From: Geodermatophilus sp. TF02-6
Lineage (GTDB): Bacteria > Actinomycetota > Actinomycetes > Mycobacteriales > Geodermatophilaceae
Assembly: GCF_003319115.1 (NCBI RefSeq)
Contig: NZ_QOHF01000006.1
Span: forward strand, 1 to 64,000
Reading direction: 5' to 3'
DNA length: 64,000 nucleotides
The notes beneath the pieces are model-generated. The model worked only from the letters and a program-made list of their open reading frames with translations, ran no database searches and was not told the DNA's origin. This document shows, one piece after another, positions 45,358 to 53,310 of the stretch (position 1 is its first letter; each line of letters opens with the position of its first letter). A program made the translations under genes and the position numbers.

Positions 45358-45627
45358 GTGCCCAAGTCCAAGGTGCGCAAGAAGCCGGTGTACACGCCGC
45401 CGCAGGGCACCCTGCAGTCGCGGGGCAGCGCCCGCGCCGCCCGGCCCAGCCCCCGCTGGTACCCGGCCGTCATGGTCACCCTCATGCTGGTGGGCCTGCT
45501 GTGGATCGTCGTCTACTACGTGGCCGGCGACCGGATCCCCGTGATGGTCTCGCTGTCGGCGTGGAACTTCGCGATCGGCTTCGGCCTCATGGTGGCCGGC
45601 CTGGTCATGTCGATGCGCTGGCGCTGA
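45358..45627 (+). CDS. crgA: CrgA: cell-division scaffold membrane protein
   Basis: The 89-residue protein has a basic N-terminal tail (PKSKVRKKPVYTPP) and two membrane helices (VMVTLMLVGLLWIVVYYV; FAIGFGLMVAGLVMSM). CrgA recruits division proteins such as FtsI and CwsA at the septum in actinobacteria. GTG start at 45358, preceded by GGAGGGAG. Followed by a strong hairpin. Confidence 0.95.
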   Translation: MPKSKVRKKPVYTPPQGTLQSRGSARAARPSPRWYPAVMVTLMLVGLLWIVVYYVAGDRIPVMVSLSAWNFAIGFGLMVAGLVMSMRWR

Positions 45628-45651
45628 GGAAGGACCTCCCGCCCCTCGCCG

Positions 45652-45681
45652 GGCCCCCGTCCCCACCCGGGGACGGGGGCC
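45652..45681 (+). terminator. crgA terminator
   Basis: GGCCCCCGTCCCC, loop ACCC, GGGGACGGGGGCC, then TCTT. It is 25 bp after the crgA stop; the leading GAGGAAGGACC resembles the start of the family-1 element. Confidence 0.88.
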
Positions 45682-45689
45682 TCTTGCCG

Positions 45690-46077
45690 TGACCGGATGT
45701 GGACACGGAGCGCTGTGCGCGGACGGCGCTGTGCACAGCCGATCGCCTCGTCCACAGGTCGACACGGCGCTGTTCCCCCAGAGTTGTCCACCGCGTGTGG
45801 AGAACGGGTGTTCGACCACGAACTGCTGACCTGCGGGTTCACCCCGCTGCTGCGGATGTGACGGGAAGGGCACCCGGGTAACTACAGACCTGTCAGTCCA
45901 TCCCCAGCTGTGCACACAGCTGTGGACGAGTCGACACGGCGGTGGACAGCGCACGGTTCCCGGCCCGCTCCGGTACCCGCGCCGCGGTCCGCGACACGCG
46001 CGCCGACCACGGCGGATGCGGCAGCCCGGTCGTCGTCCCCAGGACGGTGCCGGCCCCGGTGGGCCTGTGGACCGGCC
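45690..46077. other. gene-free interval with a cluster of DnaA-box-like sites
   Basis: Five 9-mers match the GC-rich DnaA box TTGTCCACA with one mismatch: 45698-45706 (-), 45748-45756 (+), 45784-45792 (+), 45796-45804 (-), 45921-45929 (-). Weaker sites lie at 45908, 45941 and 46066. The palindrome GCTGTGCACAGC (45728-45739) recurs in part at 45907-45922. No gene is seen, and the interval seems less GC-rich than its flanks. Confidence 0.6.
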
Positions 46078-47241
46078 TCAGGCGTCGACCAGCTCGAGGA
46101 CCGTCGCGTTGGCCATGCCGCCGCCCTCGCACATCGTCTGCAGGCCGTAGCGGGTCCCGGTGCTCACCATGGTGTGGACCAGCGTCGTCATGATCCGCGC
46201 ACCCGAGCCGCCCAGCGGGTGGCCCAGCGCGATCGCGCCACCGCGGGGGTTGAGCCGGTCGGGGTCGGCGCCGGTCTCGACCTGCCAGGCCAGCGGCACG
46301 GGGGCGAACGCCTCGTTGACCTCGGCCACGCCGATGTCGCCGATCGACAGGCCCGAGCGCTGCAGCACCTTGTGGGTGGCTGGGATGGGAGCGGTCAGCA
46401 TGACGATCGGGTCGTCGCCGGCCATCACGGTGGTGTGGATGCGCACCAGCGGCCGCAGGCCGAGCTCGCGGGCCCGCTCCGAGGTGGTGACCAGCAGCGC
46501 GGCGGACCCGTCGGAGATCTGGCTGGCGTTGCCGGCGCTGATGACGCCGTCGGCCTTGAACGGGGTCTTCAGGGCGGCCAGCGTCTCCAGCGTGCCGCCG
46601 GGGCGGATGCCCTCGTCGGCGCGCACCACGGTGCCGTCGGGGGTGGTGACCGGGGTGATCTCGTCGTCGAAGGCGCCGTCGGCCTGGGCCTTGGCCGCCT
46701 TCTCGTGGGAGGCGAGGGAGTACTCGTCGAGCCGGGTGCGGGAGAAGCCCCAGCGCTCGGCGATCATCTCCGCGCCGACGCCCTGGTTGGGGAACACGCC
46801 GCCGTAGCGCTCGAGGAAGCGCGGGCCCAGCGGCCGGCCGGCGCCGGCGGCCTCGCTGCTGGCCGAGCCCATGGGCACCCGGCTCATCGACTCGACCCCG
46901 CCGGCCACCACGACGTCGGCCTGGCCGCTGACCACCGTGGCGGCGGCGAAGGCGACCGCCTGCTGGGAGGAGCCGCACTGCCGGTCGATCGTGGTGCCCG
47001 GCACCGACTCCGGCCAGCCCGCGGCCAGCACGGCGTTGCGCCCGATGCAGAAGGTCTGCTCGCCGACCTGGCTCACGCACCCCCAGAAGACGTCGTCGAC
47101 CACGGCCGGGTCGATGCCCGCCCGCTCGACCAGGGCCTCGAGCACGTGCGCGGAGAGGTCCACGGCGTGCACGCCGGACAACCCCCCGCCTCGCTTGCCC
47201 ACCGGGGTGCGCACCGCGGCGCAGATGACGGCATCTCGCAT
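46078..47241 (-). CDS. acetyl-CoA C-acetyltransferase (thiolase)
   Basis: The 387-residue thiolase has the nucleophile Cys in DRQCGSSQQAV (~89), NEAFAPVPLAW, GHPLGGSGARI with the catalytic His, and the second Cys in CEGGGMANA. It condenses or cleaves acyl-CoA; chain specificity is unknown. ATG 47241; upstream open frame is spurious. It is not part of the mycobacterial crgA block, so it is an insertion between crgA and the PH gene. Confidence 0.95.
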   Translation of the reverse strand: MRDAVICAAVRTPVGKRGGGLSGVHAVDLSAHVLEALVERAGIDPAVVDDVFWGCVSQVGEQTFCIGRNAVLAAGWPESVPGTTIDRQCGSSQQAVAFAAATVVSGQADVVVAGGVESMSRVPMGSASSEAAGAGRPLGPRFLERYGGVFPNQGVGAEMIAERWGFSRTRLDEYSLASHEKAAKAQADGAFDDEITPVTTPDGTVVRADEGIRPGGTLETLAALKTPFKADGVISAGNASQISDGSAALLVTTSERARELGLRPLVRIHTTVMAGDDPIVMLTAPIPATHKVLQRSGLSIGDIGVAEVNEAFAPVPLAWQVETGADPDRLNPRGGAIALGHPLGGSGARIMTTLVHTMVSTGTRYGLQTMCEGGGMANATVLELVDA

Positions 47242-47313
47242 GACCACTCCTCGTCGACGTGGGCGGCATTCCCCGCCCCGGCGATGGTAGGACGTCCACG
47301 TTCCCGCCCCCCT

Positions 47314-47370
47314 GGCCCCGTCCGGAGGCTCGCGCCGAGCGTGCGAGGCGTGAGGGGGACGGGATCCTCC
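47314..47370. repeat. family-1 palindromic element (GTCC/GGAC subtype, inverted)
   Basis: GGCCCCGTCCGGAGGCTCGC ... GGGACGGGATCCTCC in the divergent interval between the thiolase and PH-protein genes. Confidence 0.8.
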
Positions 47371-47386
47371 TGGGAGGCTGGGCGGT

Positions 47387-47926
47387 GTGCAGTGGTCGGC
47401 GCGCCCGTGGGAGACGGCGGCCCTGGCGGCCGCGGGGGTGGCGCTGGGTCTGGTCGCGGTGCTGCTCGACCCGGTCGGACGGGTCCTCGTCGGCGCGGCC
47501 GCCGTTCTGCTGCTGGCGCTCGCCGTGCGCGACCGGGTGCTGCGGCCGCGGTTGTCGGCCGGCCCGGCCGGGGTCGCCGTCCGCACGCTGAGCGGCACGA
47601 CCCGGCTGGCGTGGCCGCTGCTGCGGGTGGCGGTGCGGGAGACCCGGCACTGGGGCGTGCGGTCCCGGCTGCTGGAGCTGGACACCGCGACCGGCCCGGA
47701 CGACGACGGCCGGCCCCGTCCAGAGGCTCGCCGCGAGCCCACGGCCCCCTTGCAGGGTCCCGCCGCGAGCTTGCGAGTGGTGGGGGGCAAGGGGGTCCTT
47801 CACGAGGAGGACGGGGTCTTTGTACTGCTCGGCCGCCGGGACCTCGGCGCCGACCCCGGCGACGTCGCGCGGGCGCTGCAGGACCTCGCTCCCCGCGGCA
47901 GGAGTGGCCACTCCTGCCGGCCCTGA
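47387..47926 (+). CDS. PH-domain membrane protein interrupted in frame by a nested repeat
   Basis: The 179-residue protein has two N-terminal membrane helices (AALAAAGVALGLVAVLL; VLVGAAAVLLLALAV) and a PH-like domain (RPRLSAGPAGVAVRTLSGTT, LLRVAVRETRHWGVRSRLLE, then VFVLLGRRDLGADPGDVARAL). This is the Rv0010c-type protein of the crgA-ppiA block. Between LDTATGPDDDG and DGVFVLL about 35 residues are encoded by family-1 repeat DNA (47712-47818), which keeps the frame open. The insert falls in a loop, so the protein may still fold. GTG 47387 follows GGGAGG. Confidence 0.85.
   Translation: MQWSARPWETAALAAAGVALGLVAVLLDPVGRVLVGAAAVLLLALAVRDRVLRPRLSAGPAGVAVRTLSGTTRLAWPLLRVAVRETRHWGVRSRLLELDTATGPDDDGRPRPEARREPTAPLQGPAASLRVVGGKGVLHEEDGVFVLLGRRDLGADPGDVARALQDLAPRGRSGHSCRP
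47712..47818. repeat. nested family-1 elements inside the PH-protein gene
   Basis: The outer arms GGCCCCGTCC (47712-47721) and GGACGGGGTC (47809-47818) belong to the GTCC/GGAC subtype. A complete TTGC/GCAA-type copy (47743-47800) lies within it. The whole segment is translated. Confidence 0.88.
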
Positions 47927-47932
47927 GGGCGG

Positions 47933-48784
47933 CTAGAGGACGACGATCGTGGGGACGGTCAGCGCGACCACCACCAGACCCGCGCCCAGCAGCATGAGGG
48001 CCAGCACCTGCAGCTCGGTGCGGCGCCGGGCCAGCACGACGAGGCCGGTGGCGACGAACCCGGCGAGCAGGCCGCCGAGGTGGCCCAGCAGGGAGACGCC
48101 GGGCAGGAAGCTGATGACCACGTTGATGGCCAGCAGGGTGAGCAGGCCGCGCAGGTCCTCCCGGCGGGCCATCATCAGCACCGCCAGGCCGCCGAGCAGG
48201 CCGTAGATGGCCGCCGACGCGCCGGCGATGGGCCGGGCCGGCTCCCCGAACAGCTGCAGCGCCACCGCGCCGCCGAGCAGCGAGACCAGGTAGACGGCGA
48301 GATAGCGCCACCGGCCCAGCTGGCGTTCCAGCTCGGAGCCGAAGACCAGCAGGGCGAGCATGTTGAGCGCCAGGTGCACCAACCCGATGTGCAGGAACGC
48401 CGCGGTGACCAGCCGCCAGTCCTCGCCGAGCTCGACGAGGACCGGGATCTGGGCGAGCCGGGCGAACAGCGGCGAGAACTGGTTGTCCAGCGGGTTGGCC
48501 CCGGCCAGCCCGGCGGAGACCGCGGTCGCGACGAACACCGCGACGTTGAGGCCGATGAGGGTGACGGTGACCGCGCCGAAGCGCCGGCCCGCGCGCCGCA
48601 GCAGGGGCGCCTGGCGGGGATGGCGGACGCTCGCCTGGCCCTCCCGGACGCACTCGGGGCACTGGAAGCCCACCGAGGCCGGGGTCATGCACTCAGGGCA
48701 GATCGGCCGCCCGCAGCGGGTGCAGGCGATGCGGGTGGGCCGGTCGGGGTGCCGGTAGCAGTAGAAGGACCCCGTCCTCCCCAC
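47933..48784 (-). CDS. rhomboid-family intramembrane serine protease with zinc ribbon
   Basis: The 283-residue protein begins with a CxxC zinc ribbon (CYRHPDRPTRIACTRCGRP, CPECM, CPEC), then a six-helix rhomboid domain with HIGLVHLALNMLAL, the catalytic Ser in GASAAIYGLLGGL and the catalytic His in LLGHLGGLLAGF. It cleaves membrane proteins. The only ATG/GTG/TTG in frame before the zinc ribbon is GTG 48784, located inside a family-1 repeat. Upstream codons to the ppiA gene contain no other start, so the repeat seems to have replaced the native one. Confidence 0.93.
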   Translation of the reverse strand: MGRTGSFYCYRHPDRPTRIACTRCGRPICPECMTPASVGFQCPECVREGQASVRHPRQAPLLRRAGRRFGAVTVTLIGLNVAVFVATAVSAGLAGANPLDNQFSPLFARLAQIPVLVELGEDWRLVTAAFLHIGLVHLALNMLALLVFGSELERQLGRWRYLAVYLVSLLGGAVALQLFGEPARPIAGASAAIYGLLGGLAVLMMARREDLRGLLTLLAINVVISFLPGVSLLGHLGGLLAGFVATGLVVLARRRTELQVLALMLLGAGLVVVALTVPTIVVL

Positions 48785-48820
48785 CCCTCGCTCGCTCGGG
48801 GCGGGCCCCTGGACGGGGCC
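48764..48820. repeat. family-1 palindromic element (GTCC/GGAC subtype)
   Basis: GAAGGACCCCGTCC pairs with GGACGGGGCC around CTCGCTCGCTCG. It overlaps the start of the rhomboid gene and supplies its probable GTG. Confidence 0.9.
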
Positions 48821-48837
48821 GTCGTCCGGGCTGGTGG

Positions 48838-49374
48838 TCAGCTGCGCTGCACCTCGACCGACTCCAGGACGACGTCCTCCACCGGACGGTCGCCGCGGGC
48901 GGTGCGCACCTTGGCGATGCGGTCGACGACGTCCCGGCTGGCCTGGTCGGCGACCTCGCCGAAGATGGTGTGCTTGCCGGTCAGCCAGGTGGTCGGCGCG
49001 ACGGTGATGAAGAACTGCGAGCCGTTCGTGCCAGGCCCGGCGTTGGCCATGGCCAGCAGGTAGGGCTTGGTGAACGCCAGCTCGGGGTGGATCTCGTCGC
49101 CGAACTGGTAGCCCGGCCCGCCGGTGCCCTGCCCCAGCGGGTCTCCGCCCTGGATCATGAAGCCGTCGATGATGCGGTGGAAGACGGTGCCGTCGTAGAG
49201 GCGGTCGGTGGTCTTCTCGCGGGTCTGCGGATGGGTCCACTCCCGGCGGCCCTCGGCCAGGTCGGCGAAGTTCGCGACCGTCTTGGGCGCGTGGTCGGGG
49301 AACAGGTCGACGACGATGTCCCCGTGGTTGGTGTGCAGGACGGCGCGCCGTGCGGGCGGGGTCTGTTCGGTCAC
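48838..49374 (-). CDS. ppiA: PpiA: cyclophilin-type peptidyl-prolyl cis-trans isomerase
   Basis: The 178-residue cyclophilin has VFHRIIDGFMIQGGDPLGQG (catalytic Arg and FMIQGGD), MANAGPGTNGSQFFIT, and HTIFGEV. Cytoplasmic, no signal peptide. Conserved neighbour of the tRNA-Ala/gyrA block. GTG 49374 is preferred because of GGGAG 10 bases upstream; GTG 49383 is in frame. Confidence 0.95.
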   Translation of the reverse strand: MTEQTPPARRAVLHTNHGDIVVDLFPDHAPKTVANFADLAEGRREWTHPQTREKTTDRLYDGTVFHRIIDGFMIQGGDPLGQGTGGPGYQFGDEIHPELAFTKPYLLAMANAGPGTNGSQFFITVAPTTWLTGKHTIFGEVADQASRDVVDRIAKVRTARGDRPVEDVVLESVEVQRS

Positions 49375-50089
49375 GACGTCCACTCTCCCACCCCGGCGCC
49401 GAGCGGATGGTGGGGAGGCATGGTGAGATCACCTCGGCGGTGCCGTGATTGTGCTCGGACCTCGGCGGGTTCACCGTCGGTCATGCCCTGGTCGTCGACG
49501 GCGCCAGACCGTCGGAGGTTGACGGCGGCGGGCACCTTCTCCCCGATCTCGGTGACCAGGCCGTCGAGGAGGAACGCAGGTCGAACAGCCTGTCGAGGGG
49601 GCGGAGACGAGGGGAATCGACCCCCCAACCCCCGCCTTGCAACATCGATCTCCGGGTGGTTCGGCACGGTGGGCTGTGACTGAGAACCCGTCCTGAGCGG
49701 CACTTTCACCGTTGGTCGCTGTCGGGCGGTGTCGGCCGTTCCTGGCCGTCTTGCGGACCATCTGCGGACTGAGCACGCCTCAGCCGGTGCACGGGGAGGC
49801 GGCACCCGCCCCCATCCCCGCGGGAGCCTCTCCGAATGCGCCGGCCGCCGGAAGGGCGCTGCGCGTAGCGGGAGGCCGATGACCACCCCCGAAGACGGGC
49901 CGCTCGCGCTGCAGGCCGAACCTGCTACGGGCAGCGTCGACACCCAGGCCGACCTACCACTGCGTGTCCGACAGGGGATCGGTCACCGGGCGCCTCGTCA
50001 CGGGGGACTTCCGTGGATCGCGATGACTCCGGTCGTGCGGCGAGGTCCAACACATCGAACGACCGCACCTGACGAGGGAGGAGCAAGCA
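49375..50089. other. gene-poor left end of the tRNA-Ala island
   Basis: About 715 bp with no confident gene. The tRNA-Ala 3' remnant lies at 49603-49642. Minus-strand frames such as SPQMVRKTARNGRHRPTATN (about 49760-49700) resemble nothing certain; a decayed integrase tail is possible because such genes flank tRNA junctions, but no catalytic residues are seen. Confidence 0.5.
49603..49642 (-). pseudogene. partial tRNA-Ala: attachment-site remnant
   Basis: 38 of 40 bases match the 3' part of tRNA-Ala (53312-53351), from the anticodon through the T arm to the acceptor 3' strand. The acceptor 5' half is absent. This is the displaced 3' end expected after integration into a tRNA gene. Confidence 0.88.
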
Positions 50090-50734
50090 GTGACGCAGAT
50101 GGTCCGAGTGCACAACTTCATGGTGTCCAGCGACGGCTACGCAGCCGGTGAGGGACAGAGCCTCGAACGCCCGTTCGGCCACGCCGACCCCACACAGCTC
50201 TCCTCCTGGGCCGGCGCAACCGCCAGCTGGCCCACTCGCACCGATTCAGGGGGCAGCCGCGGTCTGGACGACTACCTGGTCCGAGACTTCCACCGCAACA
50301 TCGGCGCCGAGATCATGGGCCGCAACAAGTTCGGCCCGCAACGCGGGCCCTGGACCGACCACGAGTGGCAAGGCTGGTGGGGTCAGCAGCCGCCGTTCCA
50401 CACCCCGGTCTTCGTCATGACCCACCACGAGAGGTCCTCCTTCACCCTGTCCGACACGACCTTCCACTTCGTCGGCGGCGACCCCGCCACGGTGCTACAA
50501 CGCGCATTCGAAGCCGCCGAGGGCAAGGACGTCCGACTGGGCGGTGGAGCCAACACCATCCGACAGTTCCTCGACGCCGACCTCGTCGACACCCTGCACG
50601 TCGCCGTCGCCCCCGTGGAACTCGACGCCGGGTCTCGGCTGTGGAACTCACCCGAAGAGCTTCTCGACCGGTACCACCGTGACGTCGTGCCCAGCCCCAG
50701 CGGCGTGGTCCACCACCTGTTCTGGCGACGCTGA
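50090..50734 (+). CDS. dihydrofolate reductase family (RibD C-terminal) protein
   Basis: The 214-residue protein has the RibD_C/DHFR-like fold: NFMVSSDGYAAGEGQ at the start, DYLVRDFHRNIGAEIMGRNK, GWWGQQPPFHTPVFVMTHH and DVRLGGGANTIRQFLDADLV. Such proteins are NADPH reductases of unknown substrate rather than true folate enzymes. GTG 50090 follows GGAGG. It is cargo of the tRNA-Ala island. Confidence 0.9.
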   Translation: MTQMVRVHNFMVSSDGYAAGEGQSLERPFGHADPTQLSSWAGATASWPTRTDSGGSRGLDDYLVRDFHRNIGAEIMGRNKFGPQRGPWTDHEWQGWWGQQPPFHTPVFVMTHHERSSFTLSDTTFHFVGGDPATVLQRAFEAAEGKDVRLGGGANTIRQFLDADLVDTLHVAVAPVELDAGSRLWNSPEELLDRYHRDVVPSPSGVVHHLFWRR

Positions 50735-50914
50735 CACAGCCGCGGGTTCCGATGAAGCGAACGGCGACCGGCACGACGTCCCGTGGCGCGACTGGCACGG
50801 GGATCAACCAGCGGCGCACCACCGTCCGCCGGCCCGCAGCCCAGTAGCAGTCGAGCCATCCGCCGTGCGGTCCCCCGAGCCGGACGGACACGACGAGAAC
50901 TGGAGACTGCACCC

Positions 50915-51355
50915 ATGTCACACGTGCGACGCTTCGACCACGTCGGCATCACCGTCGCGGACCTCGACAGGGTGACGGCGTTCTTCGTCGGGCTGGGTCT
51001 CGAGGTCGAGGGCCGGATGCTCATGGAGGGCGAGTTCGTGGACACGGTCATCGGCATTCCCGACTCCCGCAGCGAGATCGTCATGCTGCGGCCGCCCGAT
51101 GGAGGCACCGGTGTGGAGCTGGCGAGCTTCGTCCGGCCCGACCACGAGCCTGGGTCTCCCGCCGCGATGGCCAACGAACTGGGGCTGCGCAACGTGGCGT
51201 TCGAGGTGAACGACCTCCAGGCGGCCGTCGACCGGCTGGCCTCGGACGGGTACGGCCTGGTCGGCGGCGTGGGTCAGTACGAGCACGTCTGGCGCATGGC
51301 GTACGTGCGCGGACCGGAGGGGATCATCGTGTCCCTGGCCGAGCGGATCGGTTGA
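50915..51355 (+). CDS. VOC (glyoxalase/bleomycin-resistance) family protein
   Basis: The 146-residue protein is a two-βαβββ-module VOC protein: FDHVGITVADLDRVTAFFVG with the first metal His, GVELASF, LRNVAFEVNDLQAAV, and VRGPEGIIVSLAE with the final Glu. May act as an isomerase, dioxygenase or drug-binding protein. ATG 50915 preceded by GGAG. Island cargo, in line with the reductase-like gene. Confidence 0.9.
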   Translation: MSHVRRFDHVGITVADLDRVTAFFVGLGLEVEGRMLMEGEFVDTVIGIPDSRSEIVMLRPPDGGTGVELASFVRPDHEPGSPAAMANELGLRNVAFEVNDLQAAVDRLASDGYGLVGGVGQYEHVWRMAYVRGPEGIIVSLAERIG

Positions 51356-51509
51356 CGCCGCGGTCGGCGAGCCCGACCACGTCCGGCGGCTGGACACCCG
51401 CTCGGCGGGCGTGTCCCGGATGCCGAACAACGATCGGCACGGTGTCCCGTACGACGACCGGCCATCGGCGCGCGGGCTCGGCTACGGTGATCTTGTCGAG
51501 GAGGTGCGG

Positions 51510-52281
51510 GTGGGCCGGTCCTACGTGGTGACGGGCGGGGGCCGCGGCGTTGGCCGCGCCGTCGTCGAGCGGTTGCTCGCCGACGGCGGCAGCGTCGTCG
51601 TCATCGAACTGGACCCGGCTGCGCTCGGGTGATCGAGCGACACGATGCTGGCCGGCGGGTGGTCGGGGTCGTCGGCAGCGCGGCCGACTCGGACGTGGCC
51701 GAGAAGGCCGCCGACCGGGCTGAGGAGCTGGGCCGGCTCGCAGGTTGGGTCAACAACGCCGCAGTGTTCCGCGACGCGGCGCTTGATACTGCGTCGGCGT
51801 CGGACGTGCTCGACCTCATCACGCTCAACCTGGCGCCTGCGGTGATCGGCTGCGCTACGGCGGTCCGCCGGTTCCTAGCCGCGGGAATCGGTGGAGCGAT
51901 CGTCAACGTCTCAAGCCACCAGGCGCAGCGAGCGGTCGCGGCGCCCTGCCCTACGCCGTCGCCAAGGCTGCGACAGAGGGCCTCACCCGCGCAGCCGCGG
52001 TCGACCACGGTGCTGCGGGTATCCGGGTGAATGCGGTGGCGCTCGGCTCGATCCGTACGGAGCGGTACGACGCCTACCTCGCCGAGCAGAGCCCGCGCGA
52101 TGCCGCCCGCGTCGAGGAGCTGATGGTACAGATGCACCCCCTTGGCCGCGTCGGACGCGCCGAGGAGGTCGCTGACGCCGTCGTCTACCTGCTCTCGGAT
52201 GCAGCCAGCTTCATCACCGGCGCAATCCTCCCCATCGATGGCGGCCGAGCCGCCCGAGGACCCGATCCAGAAGAGGCCTGA
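51510..52281 (+). pseudogene. short-chain dehydrogenase/reductase, two frameshifts
   Basis: The SDR spans three frames. The first part has the cofactor motif TGGGRGVGRA (to ~51630), the second VNNAAV and VNVSS (51629-~51945), and the third GALPYAVAKAATEGLTRA with the catalytic Tyr/Lys and VNAVALGSI up to LPIDGG. Frame changes near 51625 and 51945 both go the same direction. All catalytic residues survive, so the decay is recent or the changes are sequencing errors. Start at GTG 51510 behind GAGGAGG. Confidence 0.85.
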
Positions 52282-52342
52282 CCGCTCCACGAGTGTCCTG
52301 CAGACGGATCGTCTACCGGGCGGTCTGTCTCGCTCCCTCGGA

Positions 52343-53014
52343 TCAGACTTGCTGGTCACTCCGAGGCCGCCACGGCTCGTGCTCGTGCGAGAGCCAGACC
52401 AGCTCGGGGTCGAGCGCGCGCACCAGCCGCTGGCCTTCGGTGCGCGGCTCGTCGAGCTCGCCGGAGAAGACCGCCATGTCGCCGCCGACGACGACCGGAC
52501 GCCCGCCCGTCTCGACGACGACGACCTGCGAGCCTCGCGTGTGTCCTGGTGCCGGGACGAGCCGGAGCCCCGGCAGCAACTCGAGCTCGCCGTCGACGGG
52601 TACGTACTGCACGCCGGGCGCCTCGACCCACTCGCGGATCGTGTAGTCGTCCTCGCTGCGCGCGTCGTCGAGCTCCCGGCGCTGGACGTAGGTCGGCCTG
52701 CCGGTGAAGAGGTGGTTGCCGCCGCAGTGGTCGAAGTGCAGGTGCGTGTTGATGACGACGTCGATGCCGGCCACGTCGAAGTCGGCCTGCGTGCTCAGTG
52801 GAACCAGGCGGGGATCGAGGTCGGCTACCGCCGGGTGCAGCTCCGTCAAGCCGGTGTCGACGAGCACGCGCGCGTCGGGATGGTCGATGACGTGCACACA
52901 GACCGGCATCCGCTCGCCCTCGGCGAGCAACTCGGCCACGAGGACCGGCGTGATGGTCGGCGGCGAGATCCCGCTTCCCGCTCCCTCCCCCTCCGGGGGT
53001 CGTGGATCATGCAT
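52343..53014 (-). CDS. MBL-fold hydrolase, N-acyl-homoserine-lactonase-like
   Basis: The 223-residue protein carries the dinuclear zinc motif NTHLHFDHCGG (HxHxDH, ~92-97), then PGHTRGSQVVVV and VVVGGDMAVF; the pattern resembles AiiA-type lactonases. Quorum-signal hydrolysis is a plausible role, but lactone-degrading relatives have wide ranges. ATG at 53014. Island cargo, transcribed toward the SDR. Confidence 0.88.
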   Translation of the reverse strand: MHDPRPPEGEGAGSGISPPTITPVLVAELLAEGERMPVCVHVIDHPDARVLVDTGLTELHPAVADLDPRLVPLSTQADFDVAGIDVVINTHLHFDHCGGNHLFTGRPTYVQRRELDDARSEDDYTIREWVEAPGVQYVPVDGELELLPGLRLVPAPGHTRGSQVVVVETGGRPVVVGGDMAVFSGELDEPRTEGQRLVRALDPELVWLSHEHEPWRPRSDQQV

Positions 53015-53310
53015 CGCGGACAGCTCGTGCAGTTGCCTCGCATCCGGCGCGGTCGCCGTGTCCGATGGTCACGAACGTGGCCATGGTTCCTCGTTCCCCT
53101 GGTGTTCGTGCGCCGCTGGGCGCGGCTGCCAGCACTACGACGTCGTAGCTGCACAGAAGTCATCGGTCGGGCAGGGCCCAGCGTCATGGACGACTTGCCA
53201 CAGACAACCCATGAGATGACACGTACGGCGATGTGCAGCCCTCAACGCCCAACCCTCGGGGGACCCCCGCGCAAACGGGAAAACCGCTGTTCAGCGCAAT
53301 GCTGACCGAG
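53015..53310. other. gene-free right end of the island
   Basis: About 300 bp with no gene. It contains the 14-bp palindrome CTACGACGTCGTAG at 53135-53148 and TCAGC-GCAAT-GCTGA at 53291-53305. This stretch looks poorer in G+C than the core chromosome. Confidence 0.6.
53135..53148. promoter_or_regulatory. 14-bp palindrome upstream of the lactonase-like gene
   Basis: CTACGACGTCGTAG is a perfect palindrome 121 bp before the lactonase start, a possible operator. No regulator gene is present in the island. Confidence 0.4.

Noticed and set aside
45316-45954. Minus-strand frame covering the DnaA-box interval
   Set aside because: Composition is not protein-like and it runs antisense through crgA.
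45690-46077. Calling the DnaA-box cluster the chromosomal origin
   Set aside because: No dnaA or dnaN nearby and the boxes are imperfect; the conserved gene order points to an origin right of gyrB.
49700-49800. Possible tyrosine-integrase tail next to the tRNA-Ala remnant
   Set aside because: Short, no catalytic Arg/His/Tyr motifs; kept only as a possibility.
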